Assembly (NCBI RefSeq): GCF_016428805.1
Contig: NZ_JAELTJ010000052.1
Coordinates: 1 to 36,961, forward strand
DNA: 36,961 nucleotides
Source: Achromobacter sp. ASV32
Lineage (GTDB): Bacteria > Pseudomonadota > Gammaproteobacteria > Burkholderiales > Burkholderiaceae_B
Reading direction: 5' to 3'
Numbering within the stretch: the stretch's first letter is position 1; each line of letters begins with the position of its first letter. The notes beneath the pieces were generated by a model. That model did no database searches. It was given only the letters and a program-made list of their open reading frames with translations, and had not been told where the DNA came from. Below are positions 1 to 7,957 of this stretch, in pieces. The position numbers and the translations under genes are program-made.

Positions 1-168
<168 letters not shown>

Positions 169-242
169 AGCGCGGCCAGCGCGCCGCCGGCGGCCAGGCC
201 CTGCACGAAGCGGCGGCGGTTGGGGGCGGGCAGTGAGGGCAT
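169..242 (-). CDS. copA: CopA-type multicopper oxidase, N-terminal fragment (cut by contig end)
   Basis: Only the first 24 codons are present. They begin with ATG at 242 and read MPSLPAPNRRRFVQGLAAGG followed by an Ala-rich stretch. This is a twin-arginine (Tat) signal: an RRRF motif followed by a hydrophobic segment, as expected for a folded copper enzyme exported to the periplasm. CopA of the copper-resistance family begins this way and oxidises Cu(I) in the periplasm. The identification rests on the signal peptide plus the context, since the start lies 18 bases after a cupredoxin gene that itself follows copRS. Other Tat-exported proteins cannot be excluded from 24 residues. The truncation is artificial, because an adapter replaces the sequence beyond 169. 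Confidence 0.72.
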
Positions 243-260
243 GGCGGATCCGGGGGGGCG

Positions 261-758
261 TTACTGCACCGACACCGCGCCCTTCATGCCGGCGGCGTAA
301 TGGCCGGGCTCCAGGCAGCCGAAGGACACGCTGCCGGCGCGATCGAATTTCCAGATGATCTGGCCGTGCTTGCCGGCGTCCAGCGACACGGCGTTGGGTT
401 CCTCGTGGCGCATGCCGGGGTCCTGCATCATCATGGCGTAGTGCGCCTGCAGATCGGCATCGCTGCCCAGCACCATTTCGTGGCGGATCTTGCCCGAGTT
501 GCGCACATTGAAGCGCACGGTCTCGCCGGCCTTGACCTGCACCTGGGCAGGCGTGAAGCGCATGGCGTCGGTCATGTCGATATCGATGGTGCGCGTGACC
601 CGGGCGGCCTCGCCAGGCGCGCCGATGGGCGCGGACGCCATGGGCATGGCGTGGCCGGCGTGTTCGCCGTGGGCGCCGGCCGCGAGCGTGGGGGCCGTGC
701 CAAGCAGCGCGGCGACGGCCGCGGCGGCCAGGGTGATGCGTTGCAAAGTGCCTTTCAT
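261..758 (-). CDS. Periplasmic cupredoxin, copper tolerance (CopI-like)
   Basis: A 165-residue exported blue-copper protein. ATG at 758 is preceded by GAAGGGA at SD distance; longer upstream frames overlap the copS stop and have no signal peptide at their start. Residues 1-28 form a signal peptide. A His/Met-rich segment follows (30-40, with HGEHAGHAMPM) and then a cupredoxin fold whose type-1 copper ligands are visible: His93 (IRHEM), Cys148, His153 and Met158 in FGCLEPGHYAAGM. A second Met/His-rich loop lies at 106-121 (HYAMMMQDPGMRH). Such proteins bind Cu in the periplasm and protect against copper; CopI of Rubrivivax is the closest named type I know. It sits between copS and copA, so joint control by CopRS is likely. 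A redox partner role for CopA is possible but unproven. Confidence 0.88.
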   Translation of the reverse strand: MKGTLQRITLAAAAVAALLGTAPTLAAGAHGEHAGHAMPMASAPIGAPGEAARVTRTIDIDMTDAMRFTPAQVQVKAGETVRFNVRNSGKIRHEMVLGSDADLQAHYAMMMQDPGMRHEEPNAVSLDAGKHGQIIWKFDRAGSVSFGCLEPGHYAAGMKGAVSVQ

Positions 759-801
759 GCTGATCCCTTCAAAGGGGTTGACCATGCAGGCACTGTAGGA
801 A

Positions 802-819
802 AACCGGGGTGACCCGGTT
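802..819 (-). terminator. Hairpin between copS and the cupredoxin gene (weak terminator or attenuator)
   Basis: A 7-bp perfect stem (AACCGGG / CCCGGTT, loop TCAC) on the minus strand is followed by TTCC. It lies 13 bases after the copS stop and about 45 bases before the cupredoxin ATG. The T-run is short, so it may only partly stop transcription and could uncouple structural genes from the regulators. Confidence 0.45.
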
Positions 820-831
820 CTGTCGCGCGGA

Positions 832-2226
832 TTACTTCTTTGTAATGTTGGACCCGGCGGGCGCGGGGCCACGCAGGGTGATGCCGACCACCGTGCCGTC
901 GTCGCCGCTGGCCGCGTCGACCTCGCCGCCATGCATGCGGGCGATGGCGCGCACGATGGCCAGCCCCAGCCCGTGGCCCTCGCTGCGCGGCGCGCGGGCC
1001 TGGCCCGAACGGAAGAAGCGGTCGAAGATGCGGGGCAGGTCGGCCGCGGGGATGGGGGCGCCAGGGTTGCGCACGTCGACCCGGGCGCCTTGCGGCTGCG
1101 CCTGGCAGGTCAGCACGATTTCACCGCCGCGCGGGGTGGCCTTGATGGCGTTGGAGATCAGGTTGGCCAGCGCGCGGCGCACCAGCCCGGGGTTGGCGGG
1201 CACCACGGCATCGCCCTCGCAGCGCAGCGCCACGCCGCTTTCTTCCAGCGCGGCTTCGTAGTAGTCGGCCACCCGCCGCGCCTCGGCGGCCAGCGACACC
1301 GGCACCAGGTCGGCCGCCAGTTCACCGCGGTCGGCGCGGGCCAGGAACAGCATGTCGTTGACCAGGGTCTTCAGGTCTTCCAGTGTTTCCAGGTTGGATT
1401 CCAGCGCCTCGCGCAACTCGTCCGCGTCGCGGCCGCTGGACAGGGTGATCTGGGTGCCGTTGATCAGCGTGGCCAGCGGCGTGCGCAGTTCGTGGGCGAC
1501 GTCGGCGTTGAAGCCCTCCATCTGCTGGTAGGCGGCCTGCAGCCGCTCCAGCGTGCGGTTGAACGACAGCACCAGTTCGTGCAGCTCGCGGTCGGTGTCG
1601 CGCAGCGGCAGGCGCACCGCCAGGTTGTCGGGCTGGATCCGCGCAGCCTGTTCCGACAGGCGCCGCGTGGGCGCCATGCTGCGCCGCACGGCCCAGGCCG
1701 CCAGCACCACGGTGGCGCCCACCCACAGCGCGCAGATCAGCGCCAGCGCGGTGCCATAGGCATACAGGAACTGTGAACTGGTGCGGGTGCTGACCGCCAC
1801 CGTCAGATGCGCGCCGGGCAGGATGCGGTCGTCGACGGGCACGCGCAGGCCGCGCATGCGGCTGCCGTCGGCTCGTTGCAGCAGCACCTGCTGGCCGGGC
1901 AGGGTGTCCAGCGTTTCGGGCGCCTCGCCGCCGTACACCGGGCGGCCTTGCGCATCGACGATCCAGATACCCAGCTGGCTCTGGCCTGTGCGCATGTCGT
2001 CGAACGTGGCCGCCAGGTCGTGCAGGCCGCGTGCGCTGTTCTGCATGTCGATCAGGTGGTTGATCAGCTCCAGTTTGCCGCTGACCTCGGTGATTTCCTG
2101 GCGCTCCACTTCGCGCTTGAGCGCCCAGAACAGCGTGGCGCCGGCCAGGCTCGATACCAGCAGGGCGATGGCGCCCAGCAGCAGGGTCAGGCGCGCCTGC
2201 ATCGAACGCATGCGCGGCACGGTCAT
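832..2226 (-). CDS. copS: Heavy-metal sensor histidine kinase CopS/CusS type
   Basis: A 464-residue inner-membrane sensor kinase. The ATG at 2226 overlaps the copR stop by four bases (ATGA), which fixes the start; the open frame continues upstream but runs inside copR. TM1 spans about 12-34, a periplasmic sensor about 35-154, and TM2 about 155-180. A HAMP region follows (about 180-235). The HisKA box [11 protein letters not shown] carries the phosphorylated His245. The ATPase domain has N-box residues near 355-359 (NLISN) and the G-box GHGLGL at 417-422. This is the order of the IrlS/CusS/CopS heavy-metal kinase family, which senses periplasmic copper or silver and phosphorylates the partner regulator. 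Neighbouring cupredoxin and CopA genes point to copper. Ligand residues in the sensor loop are not obvious. Confidence 0.9.
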   Translation of the reverse strand: MTVPRMRSMQARLTLLLGAIALLVSSLAGATLFWALKREVERQEITEVSGKLELINHLIDMQNSARGLHDLAATFDDMRTGQSQLGIWIVDAQGRPVYGGEAPETLDTLPGQQVLLQRADGSRMRGLRVPVDDRILPGAHLTVAVSTRTSSQFLYAYGTALALICALWVGATVVLAAWAVRRSMAPTRRLSEQAARIQPDNLAVRLPLRDTDRELHELVLSFNRTLERLQAAYQQMEGFNADVAHELRTPLATLINGTQITLSSGRDADELREALESNLETLEDLKTLVNDMLFLARADRGELAADLVPVSLAAEARRVADYYEAALEESGVALRCEGDAVVPANPGLVRRALANLISNAIKATPRGGEIVLTCQAQPQGARVDVRNPGAPIPAADLPRIFDRFFRSGQARAPRSEGHGLGLAIVRAIARMHGGEVDAASGDDGTVVGITLRGPAPAGSNITKK

Positions 2227-2909
2227 GTCCGGGCGGACTCCGGCCGCGATTCGAGCACGTAGCCCATGCCGCGCACCGTATGCAGCAGCTTGGCGTCGAA
2301 CGGGTCGTCCAGCTTGCTGCGCAGCCGCCGCACGGCCACGTCGATGACGTTGGTGTCGCTGTCGAAGTTCATGTCCCACACCTGCTCGGCCAGCGTGGTG
2401 CGCGACAGCACCTGGCCTTGGCGCCGCAGCAGCAGGGCCAGCAGGTTGAATTCCTTGGCGGTCAGGTCCAGCCGCTGGCCGCTGCGCACGGCTTTGCGCC
2501 GCGCCAGGTCCAGTTCCAGGTCGGCCAGGCGGAACACCGTGGGTTCCTGCGTGCGGCCACGGCGCAGCAAAGCCTGCACCCGCGCCAGCAGCTCGGAAAA
2601 CGCAAAGGGCTTGACCAGGTAGTCGTCGGCGCCGCCTTCCAGCCCGCGCACGCGGTCTTCGACGGCGTCGCGTGCCGTCAGCATCAGGATGGGGGTGTCC
2701 TTGCGGGCGCGCACCGAGGCCAGGATGCCGAAGCCGTCCACGCCCGGCAGCATCACGTCCAGCACGATCAGGTCGTGGTTGCCTTCCAGTGCCAGGTGCA
2801 GGCCGTTGACGCCGTCGCGCGCCAGGTCGACGACATGGCTTTGCTCCGACAGCCCTTTTTTCAGGTAGTCGGCCAGTTTGGGTTCGTCTTCGATGACCAG
2901 AATGCGCAT
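2223..2909 (-). CDS. copR: Copper response regulator CopR (OmpR family)
   Basis: A 228-residue response regulator. The receiver domain (1-115) has the acidic pocket Glu7/Asp8, phospho-acceptor Asp51 (IVLDVMLPG), Thr78 and Lys100 (LVKPF). A winged-helix DNA-binding domain follows (about 130-222; [13 protein letters not shown] and [14 protein letters not shown] are typical). The start at ATG 2909 gives the standard family N-terminus MRILVIEDE. It is translationally coupled to copS through an ATGA overlap. It begins 56 bases after the phoR stop, on the same strand, with an inverted repeat between. Family members (CopR, CusR, PcoR) activate copper efflux and oxidase genes. No classical cop-box (TGACA...TGTCA) was found upstream of it or of the cupredoxin gene. 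Confidence 0.92.
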   Translation of the reverse strand: MRILVIEDEPKLADYLKKGLSEQSHVVDLARDGVNGLHLALEGNHDLIVLDVMLPGVDGFGILASVRARKDTPILMLTARDAVEDRVRGLEGGADDYLVKPFAFSELLARVQALLRRGRTQEPTVFRLADLELDLARRKAVRSGQRLDLTAKEFNLLALLLRRQGQVLSRTTLAEQVWDMNFDSDTNVIDVAVRRLRSKLDDPFDAKLLHTVRGMGYVLESRPESART

Positions 2910-2922
2910 GGCCGGAAATTTA

Positions 2923-2952
2923 CCATCCGCGCGGCAAGCGCGGCGCGGATGG
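2923..2952 (-). terminator. Inverted repeat between phoR and copR
   Basis: A 10-bp perfect stem (CCATCCGCGC / GCGCGGATGG) with a 10-base loop, followed on the minus strand by TAAATTTCC. It fills the 56-bp gap after phoR. It may be a terminator for phoBR, although the downstream T-stretch is imperfect, or part of the copR control region. Confidence 0.45.
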
Positions 2953-2965
2953 CGGCGCGCAGGGA

Positions 2966-4273
2966 TCAGACCGGCAGGGCGACGGCGATGCGGTCGGGCG
3001 GAAAGCGCAACGCGAACAGGCTGCCCTTGCCCGGCTCGCTGCTGATGAGCAGTTCGGCGTCGTGGCGCATGGCGATGTGCTTGGTGATGGCCAGGCCCAG
3101 GCCGGTGCCGCCGACGGCGCGCGAACGGCCGCGGTCGACCCGGTAGAAGCGTTCGGTCAGGCGCGGGATGTGGCGGGCGGGGATGCCGATGCCGGTGTCC
3201 TGCACGCTGTAGCGGCCGCCGCCGTCGGGCTCGCGTTCCCAGCGCACGGTGATGGTGCCGCCGTCGGGGGTATAGCGCACGGCGTTGGTCAGCAGGTTCG
3301 ACAGGGCCGAGGTCAGCTCGGTCTCGGCGCCCAGCACGTCCAGCGTGTCGTCGATGTGCCATTCCCACACATGGCGTCCGCCGGACAGGGCCTCGATCTG
3401 CTGGCGCGCCTTTTGCAGCAACGCGCCCATGTTGACCGCGCGCGGGTCGCTGCCCGGCGACGATTCCAGGGTCGATAGCGTCAGCAGGTCTTCGACGATG
3501 GCCTGCATGCGCTGGGCCTGCTCGTGCATCATGTCGATGTACTGCGCGCGCTGTTCGGGCGGCAGGGCATCGGCCGGCATGTCGCGCAGCGTTTCCAGGA
3601 AGCCCGCCAGCACCGTCAGCGGCGTGCGCAGTTCGTGCGAGACGTTGGCCACGAAATCGCGGCGCGTGGTTTCCAGGCGTTCGATCTGGGTCACATCGCG
3701 GGTGATCAGCAGGCGCTGGTTGCTGGCGTAGGCGGTCAGCTGCATCATCATCAGCCGTTCCTGGCCGTTCTGGCCCAGGCGCACCAGGATCGGGTCGGGC
3801 CAGGACGCGCGATGCGCGTATTCGACGAATTCCGGCGCGCGCAGCAGGTTCAGCAGATTGTGGCCGCGGTCGGCGGGCAGGCGCAGGCCCAGGTGCTGGC
3901 GCGCCATGCGGTTGCACCAGTCGATCTGGAAGTCTTCATTCAGCGTCACCGCGCCGTCGGGCAGGGCCTGGGCGGCGGCCAGCATGCCTTGCATGGTGTC
4001 GCGGGTTTCGGCCAGTTCGCGGGCGCGGGCCCGGGTGTAGCGATAGAGGGGGGCGAGGATGTCGTCCCAGGGGCCCACCGAGGCGGGAGGGGACGTGTCC
4101 GGGTGTTTGGCCCAGTGGGAAACCAGATGCAGGCGCCAGCTGCGCCAGAGCAGCATGGCGGCCAGCGCGGCCGAGAACACGATCCAGCCCGCCGGGTCTC
4201 CAATGAGCCATTGCGCCAATAGTGCCACCGCCGCCCACAGGGCGACCAGGAAGAGGGTACGCAGCCAGATCAT
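2966..4273 (-). CDS. phoR: Phosphate regulon sensor histidine kinase PhoR
   Basis: A 435-residue membrane kinase. Two N-terminal hydrophobic segments lie at about 3-24 and 29-45, with no real periplasmic domain between them, as usual for PhoR, which senses Pi through the PstSCAB-PhoU complex. A charged linker and PAS domain follow (about 90-195; [18 protein letters not shown]). The HisKA box [12 protein letters not shown] carries His213. The C-terminal ATPase has [18 protein letters not shown] and GGTGLGLAI. It starts 12 bases after the phoB stop, so the two form one operon. No phoU or pst genes lie in this window, so the cognate transporter must be elsewhere. Confidence 0.94.
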   Translation of the reverse strand: MIWLRTLFLVALWAAVALLAQWLIGDPAGWIVFSAALAAMLLWRSWRLHLVSHWAKHPDTSPPASVGPWDDILAPLYRYTRARARELAETRDTMQGMLAAAQALPDGAVTLNEDFQIDWCNRMARQHLGLRLPADRGHNLLNLLRAPEFVEYAHRASWPDPILVRLGQNGQERLMMMQLTAYASNQRLLITRDVTQIERLETTRRDFVANVSHELRTPLTVLAGFLETLRDMPADALPPEQRAQYIDMMHEQAQRMQAIVEDLLTLSTLESSPGSDPRAVNMGALLQKARQQIEALSGGRHVWEWHIDDTLDVLGAETELTSALSNLLTNAVRYTPDGGTITVRWEREPDGGGRYSVQDTGIGIPARHIPRLTERFYRVDRGRSRAVGGTGLGLAITKHIAMRHDAELLISSEPGKGSLFALRFPPDRIAVALPV

Positions 4274-4285
4274 CGTGCGGGAGTT

Positions 4286-4984
4286 TTACCGCGCCGGGAC
4301 CTGTGCCGTAAACCGGTAACCGCTGCCGCGCACCGTTTCCACGTGGGCGTCATGGCCGCTGGGCTCCAGCGCCTTGCGCAGGCGGCGGATATGCACGTCC
4401 ACCGTGCGCTCTTCGACGAAGACGTGGTCGCCCCAGACCTGGTCCAGCAGCTGCGAACGGGAAAACACCCGTTCCGGGTGGGTCATGAAGAAGTGCAGCA
4501 GGCGGAATTCGGTGGGGCCGATCTGCAGCGACTGGCTGTTGCCCGACAGGCGGTGCGTCACCGGGTCCAGCTTCAGGCCGCCGACGTCGATGACGTCATC
4601 GGTCAGCTGCGGCGCGCGGCGGCGCAGCACGGCCTTGATGCGCGCCATCAGCTCCTTGGGGGAGAAAGGCTTGGTGATGTAGTCGTCGGCGCCGGCCTCC
4701 AGGCCATCCACCTTGTCCTGTTCGGACCCCTTGGCGGTCAGCATGATGACGGGGACGGCGCGGGTGCGCTCGTCGTTGCGCAGCTTGCGCGCCATCGCCA
4801 GGCCGGACGTGCCGGGCAGCATCCAGTCCAGCAGGATCAGGTCGGGCAGTTCGGCGCGGATCAGGGTTTGGGCCTGGTCGGCGTCGAAGGCGCGCAGCAC
4901 CTTGTGCCCCGCGAAGGACAGGTTGACGGCGATCAGTTCCTGGATGGCGGGTTCGTCTTCGACAACGAGGATAGTGCTGGACAT
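4286..4984 (-). CDS. phoB: Phosphate regulon response regulator PhoB
   Basis: A 232-residue OmpR-family regulator. The receiver has Glu9/Asp10, phospho-acceptor Asp53 (LILLDWMLPGTSG), Thr83 and Lys105 (ITKPFSPKEL). The winged helix (about 130-228) contains GPTEFRLLHFFMTHPERVFSR and RTVDVHIRRLRKAL, which are strongly PhoB-like. It is the first gene of a phoB-phoR pair. The upstream 160 bp are shared with the divergent ubiE gene. I looked for a Pho box (CTGTCAT-like direct repeats) there and saw no convincing one, so autoregulation is not supported by sequence. Confidence 0.95.
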   Translation of the reverse strand: MSSTILVVEDEPAIQELIAVNLSFAGHKVLRAFDADQAQTLIRAELPDLILLDWMLPGTSGLAMARKLRNDERTRAVPVIMLTAKGSEQDKVDGLEAGADDYITKPFSPKELMARIKAVLRRRAPQLTDDVIDVGGLKLDPVTHRLSGNSQSLQIGPTEFRLLHFFMTHPERVFSRSQLLDQVWGDHVFVEERTVDVHIRRLRKALEPSGHDAHVETVRGSGYRFTAQVPAR

Positions 4985-5146
4985 GGCGGATAGGGCACGC
5001 TTCTGAGCGCCGGCGCGGCGCGAACATTGCGATAGTATGGCCGCAATATTTCAGGTATGTGACCGCAGGGCGCTGCGCGGGGCCGGCAGGCGGCATCTGG
5101 CGTGCTCCCGATAGGCTACCATTGGACGATATATCGGGAATTCACC

Positions 5147-5923
5147 ATGCAAAACCCCTCCGAATCGCAACATTCCGCGGATTCCGCCTCGCAATCGACC
5201 CATTTCGGCTTCCAATCCGTCCCGGAAACCGAAAAAGCCCGCAAAGTCGCCGAAGTCTTCCACTCGGTGGCGCAGCGCTACGACATCATGAATGATTTCA
5301 TGTCGGCCGGCCTGCACCGCGTCTGGAAGGCCTTCACCATCGGCCGCGCCGCCGTGCGCCCCGGCATGAAGGTCCTGGACATCGCCGGCGGCACGGGCGA
5401 CCTGGCCAAAGCCTTCGCCAAGCGCGCCGGCCCCACGGGCGAGGTCTGGCTGACCGACATCAACGATTCCATGCTGAGGGTAGGCCGCGACCGCCTGACC
5501 GACGCCGGCCAGCTGGTGCCCACGGCCGTCTGCGATGCCGAGCGCCTGCCGTTTCCGTCGGGTTACTTCGACCGTGTCAGCGTGGCCTTCGGCCTGCGCA
5601 ACATGACCCACAAGGACCGCGCCCTGGCCGAAATGACCCGGGTGCTCAAGCCGGGCGGCAAGCTGCTGGTACTGGAATTCTCGCGCGTGGCCAAGCCGCT
5701 GGCGCCCGCTTACGACTGGTATTCCTTCAACGTGCTGCCCTGGCTGGGCAAGAAGGTCGCCAAGGACGAAGCCAGCTATCGCTATCTGGCCGAATCCATC
5801 CGCATGCACCCCGACCAGGACACCCTGGCGGACATGCTGCGCACCGCCGGTCTCGAGCGGGTGCAGTACTTCAACCTGACGGCCGGCATTGCCGCCTTGC
5901 ACGAGGGCGTGCGACTGGGCTGA
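5147..5923 (+). CDS. ubiE: Ubiquinone/menaquinone C-methyltransferase UbiE
   Basis: A 258-residue SAM-dependent methyltransferase that adds the C-methyl group to the benzoquinol ring in ubiquinone synthesis. The family signature [17 protein letters not shown] is at 45-61, the SAM-binding motif [12 protein letters not shown] at 76-87, and [15 protein letters not shown] further on. The ATG at 5147 has GGGA upstream at SD distance. An in-frame start 45 bases earlier would add a non-conserved extension. It is the first gene of a plus-strand ubi group (ubiE, Tim44-like protein, ubiJ, ubiB) and is divergent from phoB. Confidence 0.96.
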   Translation: MQNPSESQHSADSASQSTHFGFQSVPETEKARKVAEVFHSVAQRYDIMNDFMSAGLHRVWKAFTIGRAAVRPGMKVLDIAGGTGDLAKAFAKRAGPTGEVWLTDINDSMLRVGRDRLTDAGQLVPTAVCDAERLPFPSGYFDRVSVAFGLRNMTHKDRALAEMTRVLKPGGKLLVLEFSRVAKPLAPAYDWYSFNVLPWLGKKVAKDEASYRYLAESIRMHPDQDTLADMLRTAGLERVQYFNLTAGIAALHEGVRLG

Positions 5924-5961
5924 CCGTCCCTGGGTTGACACGGCATTTCTGCCCGCCACGG

Positions 5962-5990
5962 GGAACTTGTGGGGCGGCGTCTTGTCCGTT
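5962..5990 (+). promoter_or_regulatory. Possible RpoE-like promoter for the Tim44-domain gene
   Basis: GGAACTT at 5962-5968 is followed after 15 bases by GTC (5984-5986), resembling the extracytoplasmic sigma-E pattern GGAACTT-N15/16-GTCTAA. The -10 part is poor. A TTGACA at 5935-5940 has no -10 at the right distance. This is offered only as a candidate. Confidence 0.25.
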
Positions 5991-6033
5991 ATTCTTACGT
6001 CATTCAGATTAATGTAAGAAAGTCGCGCTGAGG

Positions 6034-6075
6034 GCTGCACGATCCGTGCAGCTTCCTGCTGCTCGGGGCAGCAGG
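6034..6075 (+). other. Two tandem perfect hairpins in the leader of the Tim44-domain gene
   Basis: Hairpin 1 (6034-6052): GCTGCACG / CGTGCAGC, 8 bp with loop ATC. Hairpin 2 (6055-6075): CCTGCTGC / GCAGCAGG, 8 bp with loop TCGGG. They are two bases apart and end about 12 bases before the SD region GAGGGAG of the next gene. There is no T-run, so they are unlikely to form a standard terminator for ubiE. They may protect or regulate the downstream mRNA. Confidence 0.6.
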
Positions 6076-6102
6076 GGCGCGAGTACGAGGGAGCAAAAAT
6101 CC

Positions 6103-7101
6103 ATGAACAAATTCTGTTTCTCGCGGTTTGTCGCCGCGGCGCTCATCGCCATTTCCGGCGCTGCGCTGGTGACGGCGTCGTTTGACGCCGAAGCCCGCCG
6201 CGCGGGCGGCGGCTCCAGCGTTGGCCGTCAATCGTCCAACGTGACCCAGCAGCGCCAGGCCACCACGCCGCCGTCGGCTGCCAGCAACACCGCGGGCGCC
6301 ACCGCGGCGCCGGCGGCTGCCGGTGCGGCCACGGCCGGTGCCGCCGGCGCTGCCGCCAAGAGCGGCGCGTCGCGTTGGCTGGGCCCCATCGCCGGTATTG
6401 CCGCCGGCCTGGGCATCGCCGCCCTGCTGTCGCACATGGGCCTGTCCGGTGCTTTCGCCGAATTCCTGTCGTCGGCGCTCCTGATCGCCGTGGCCGTGTT
6501 CGCCATCATGTTCATCATCCGCCGCCTGCGTGGCGCGGGCCCCCGCCCGGCAACCCAGGGCGCCTTTGGCGGCGCCAACAACGCGCCTGGCCAACCGCAG
6601 CAGCCTATGTGGCGCGAAACGCTGAAGCCGGCCGCGCCTGCCGCGGCGCCGGTGGCGGCGGCCGTGGCGGCGCCGGTGGCCGACCTGCCCAAGCCGGGCG
6701 AAGACGGCAACTGGTTCGTGCCGGGCGATTTCGATACGCCTGCGTTCCTCAAGCAAGCCAAGGAACAGTTCGTGCGCATCCAGGCTGTCTGGGACAGCGG
6801 CAGCACCGACCGCCTGCGCGACTACCTGACCGACGACCTGATCACCGAGCTCAAGCCGCAACTGGCCGAGCGCGGCGCGGCTCCCAACAAGACCGAAGTC
6901 GTGTTGCTGAACGCCGAACTGCTGGGCATCGAAACGGTGTCCGACGGTCACCTGGCCAGCGTGCGCTTCTCGGGCATGCTGCGCGAGGCCCCGGGCACCG
7001 AAGCCTTCCGCTTCGAAGAGGTCTGGAACCTGTTCAAGCCCGCCAGCGGCGGCTGGCTGCTGGCCGGCATCCAGCAGATCCCGGTGGAATTCGCCAGCTA
7101 A
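6103..7101 (+). CDS. Tim44-like domain membrane protein
   Basis: A 332-residue protein. The ATG at 6103 has GAGGGAG upstream. Residues 1-27 are a signal or anchor segment. A low-complexity Ala/Gly/Thr region follows (about 35-90), then two hydrophobic segments (about 93-110 and 122-140; FLSSALLIAVAVFAIMFII), an Ala/Pro-rich linker (150-195) and a C-terminal Tim44-like domain (about 205-330; FLKQAKEQFVRIQAVWDSGSTDRLRDYL, here split by description: FLKQAKEQFVRIQ then DRLRDYLTDDL). Tim44 domains bind partner proteins at membranes; in mitochondria Tim44 anchors the import motor. The bacterial function is not established. Its place between ubiE and ubiJ-ubiB suggests a link to the ubiquinone assembly complex, but a terminator follows it, so it need not be co-transcribed with ubiJB. 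Confidence 0.85.
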   Translation: MNKFCFSRFVAAALIAISGAALVTASFDAEARRAGGGSSVGRQSSNVTQQRQATTPPSAASNTAGATAAPAAAGAATAGAAGAAAKSGASRWLGPIAGIAAGLGIAALLSHMGLSGAFAEFLSSALLIAVAVFAIMFIIRRLRGAGPRPATQGAFGGANNAPGQPQQPMWRETLKPAAPAAAPVAAAVAAPVADLPKPGEDGNWFVPGDFDTPAFLKQAKEQFVRIQAVWDSGSTDRLRDYLTDDLITELKPQLAERGAAPNKTEVVLLNAELLGIETVSDGHLASVRFSGMLREAPGTEAFRFEEVWNLFKPASGGWLLAGIQQIPVEFAS

Positions 7102-7154
7102 GCAGGCCGGCGGCGTTCGCCAGACCACGCGGGGGCCTTGCGGCCGCCCGCCAC

Positions 7155-7179
7155 AACCGGCCCTCCAGGGCCGGTTTTT
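7155..7179 (+). terminator. Rho-independent terminator after the Tim44-domain gene
   Basis: A 10-bp perfect inverted repeat (AACCGGCCCT / AGGGCCGGTT) with two central bases, ending in five Ts (7175-7179). It separates the Tim44-domain gene from ubiJ, implying that ubiJ has its own promoter or depends on readthrough. Confidence 0.85.
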
Positions 7180-7315
7180 CCATCTGCGTTTCCCCCGTCC
7201 TTCCTGCGGCCGCGCAAACGGCGCCCAAGTCTCCCCGGAACAGCCCCGCCCAACCCGTTACACTCCCGATTTACCCATCAACTTCGTCACCCCGTTTGCG
7301 GGGCTGCGGACCGCC

Positions 7316-7954
7316 ATGTTGCCTTTCTCGTTTCTGCCCACTCCCTCGCGGCTGGCTGTGAACGCGCTCAACGCCCTGTTGAAGCGCGAAGACTGGGCGC
7401 GCGAGCGTCTGGCGCGCCACGCCGGCAAGACCGTGCGCTTTGCACTGGGCGGATTCACGCTGGGCCTGACCATCGATAGCGAGGGGCTGGCCGCCCAGGC
7501 CGACCCGGTCGTGGTGCCCGACGTGACGCTGACCGTCGCACCCGAGAAACTGCCGCTACCGCGCCTGGGCGTGGGGGGCGAGACGCCTGATTTCGCCGAG
7601 GCCACGCATATTTCCGGCGACGCGGCGCTGGCCCAGGTGGTGGCGGATCTATCCAAGCAACTGCGCTGGGACCCCGAAGACAGCCTGGCCCGCGTGGTGG
7701 GCGACATCCCTGCCCTGCGCATTGCGGGCGGCCTGCGCGCGGCCGCTGGCGGCGCTCGCAAGGCCAGCCAGCGGCTGGCCGAGAACGTGTCTGAATACCT
7801 GGCCGAAGAAAGCGGCATGCTGCTGGGTCGCCCCGCGCTGGAGCAATGGCGCCTGGATCTGGCCGACCTGAATGCCCGTGCCGACGCCGTCGCGCGCTCG
7901 GCCGCCGCCCTGCAAACCCGTCTGGCCACGGCCAGCGTCAAGCGGGGCGCCTGA
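7316..7954 (+). CDS. ubiJ: Ubiquinone accessory factor UbiJ (SCP2 domain)
   Basis: A 212-residue soluble protein. The N-terminal half is an SCP2-like lipid-binding domain (about 10-110; LGLTIDSEG and VVVPDVTLTVAPEKL are typical). The C-terminal part is helical and Ala-rich (about 135-205), as in UbiJ, which with UbiK and the hydroxylases forms the soluble ubiquinone-synthesis complex and binds the lipid intermediates. The gene ends three bases before ubiB, as in most proteobacteria. No strong SD is visible before ATG 7316. Confidence 0.88.
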   Translation: MLPFSFLPTPSRLAVNALNALLKREDWARERLARHAGKTVRFALGGFTLGLTIDSEGLAAQADPVVVPDVTLTVAPEKLPLPRLGVGGETPDFAEATHISGDAALAQVVADLSKQLRWDPEDSLARVVGDIPALRIAGGLRAAAGGARKASQRLAENVSEYLAEESGMLLGRPALEQWRLDLADLNARADAVARSAAALQTRLATASVKRGA

Positions 7955-7957
7955 CCT

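Noticed and set aside
4985..5146. Pho box upstream of phoB
   Set aside because: Only a weak resemblance (GGTCACATACCTGAAAT on the minus strand); no pair of CTGTCAT-like repeats.
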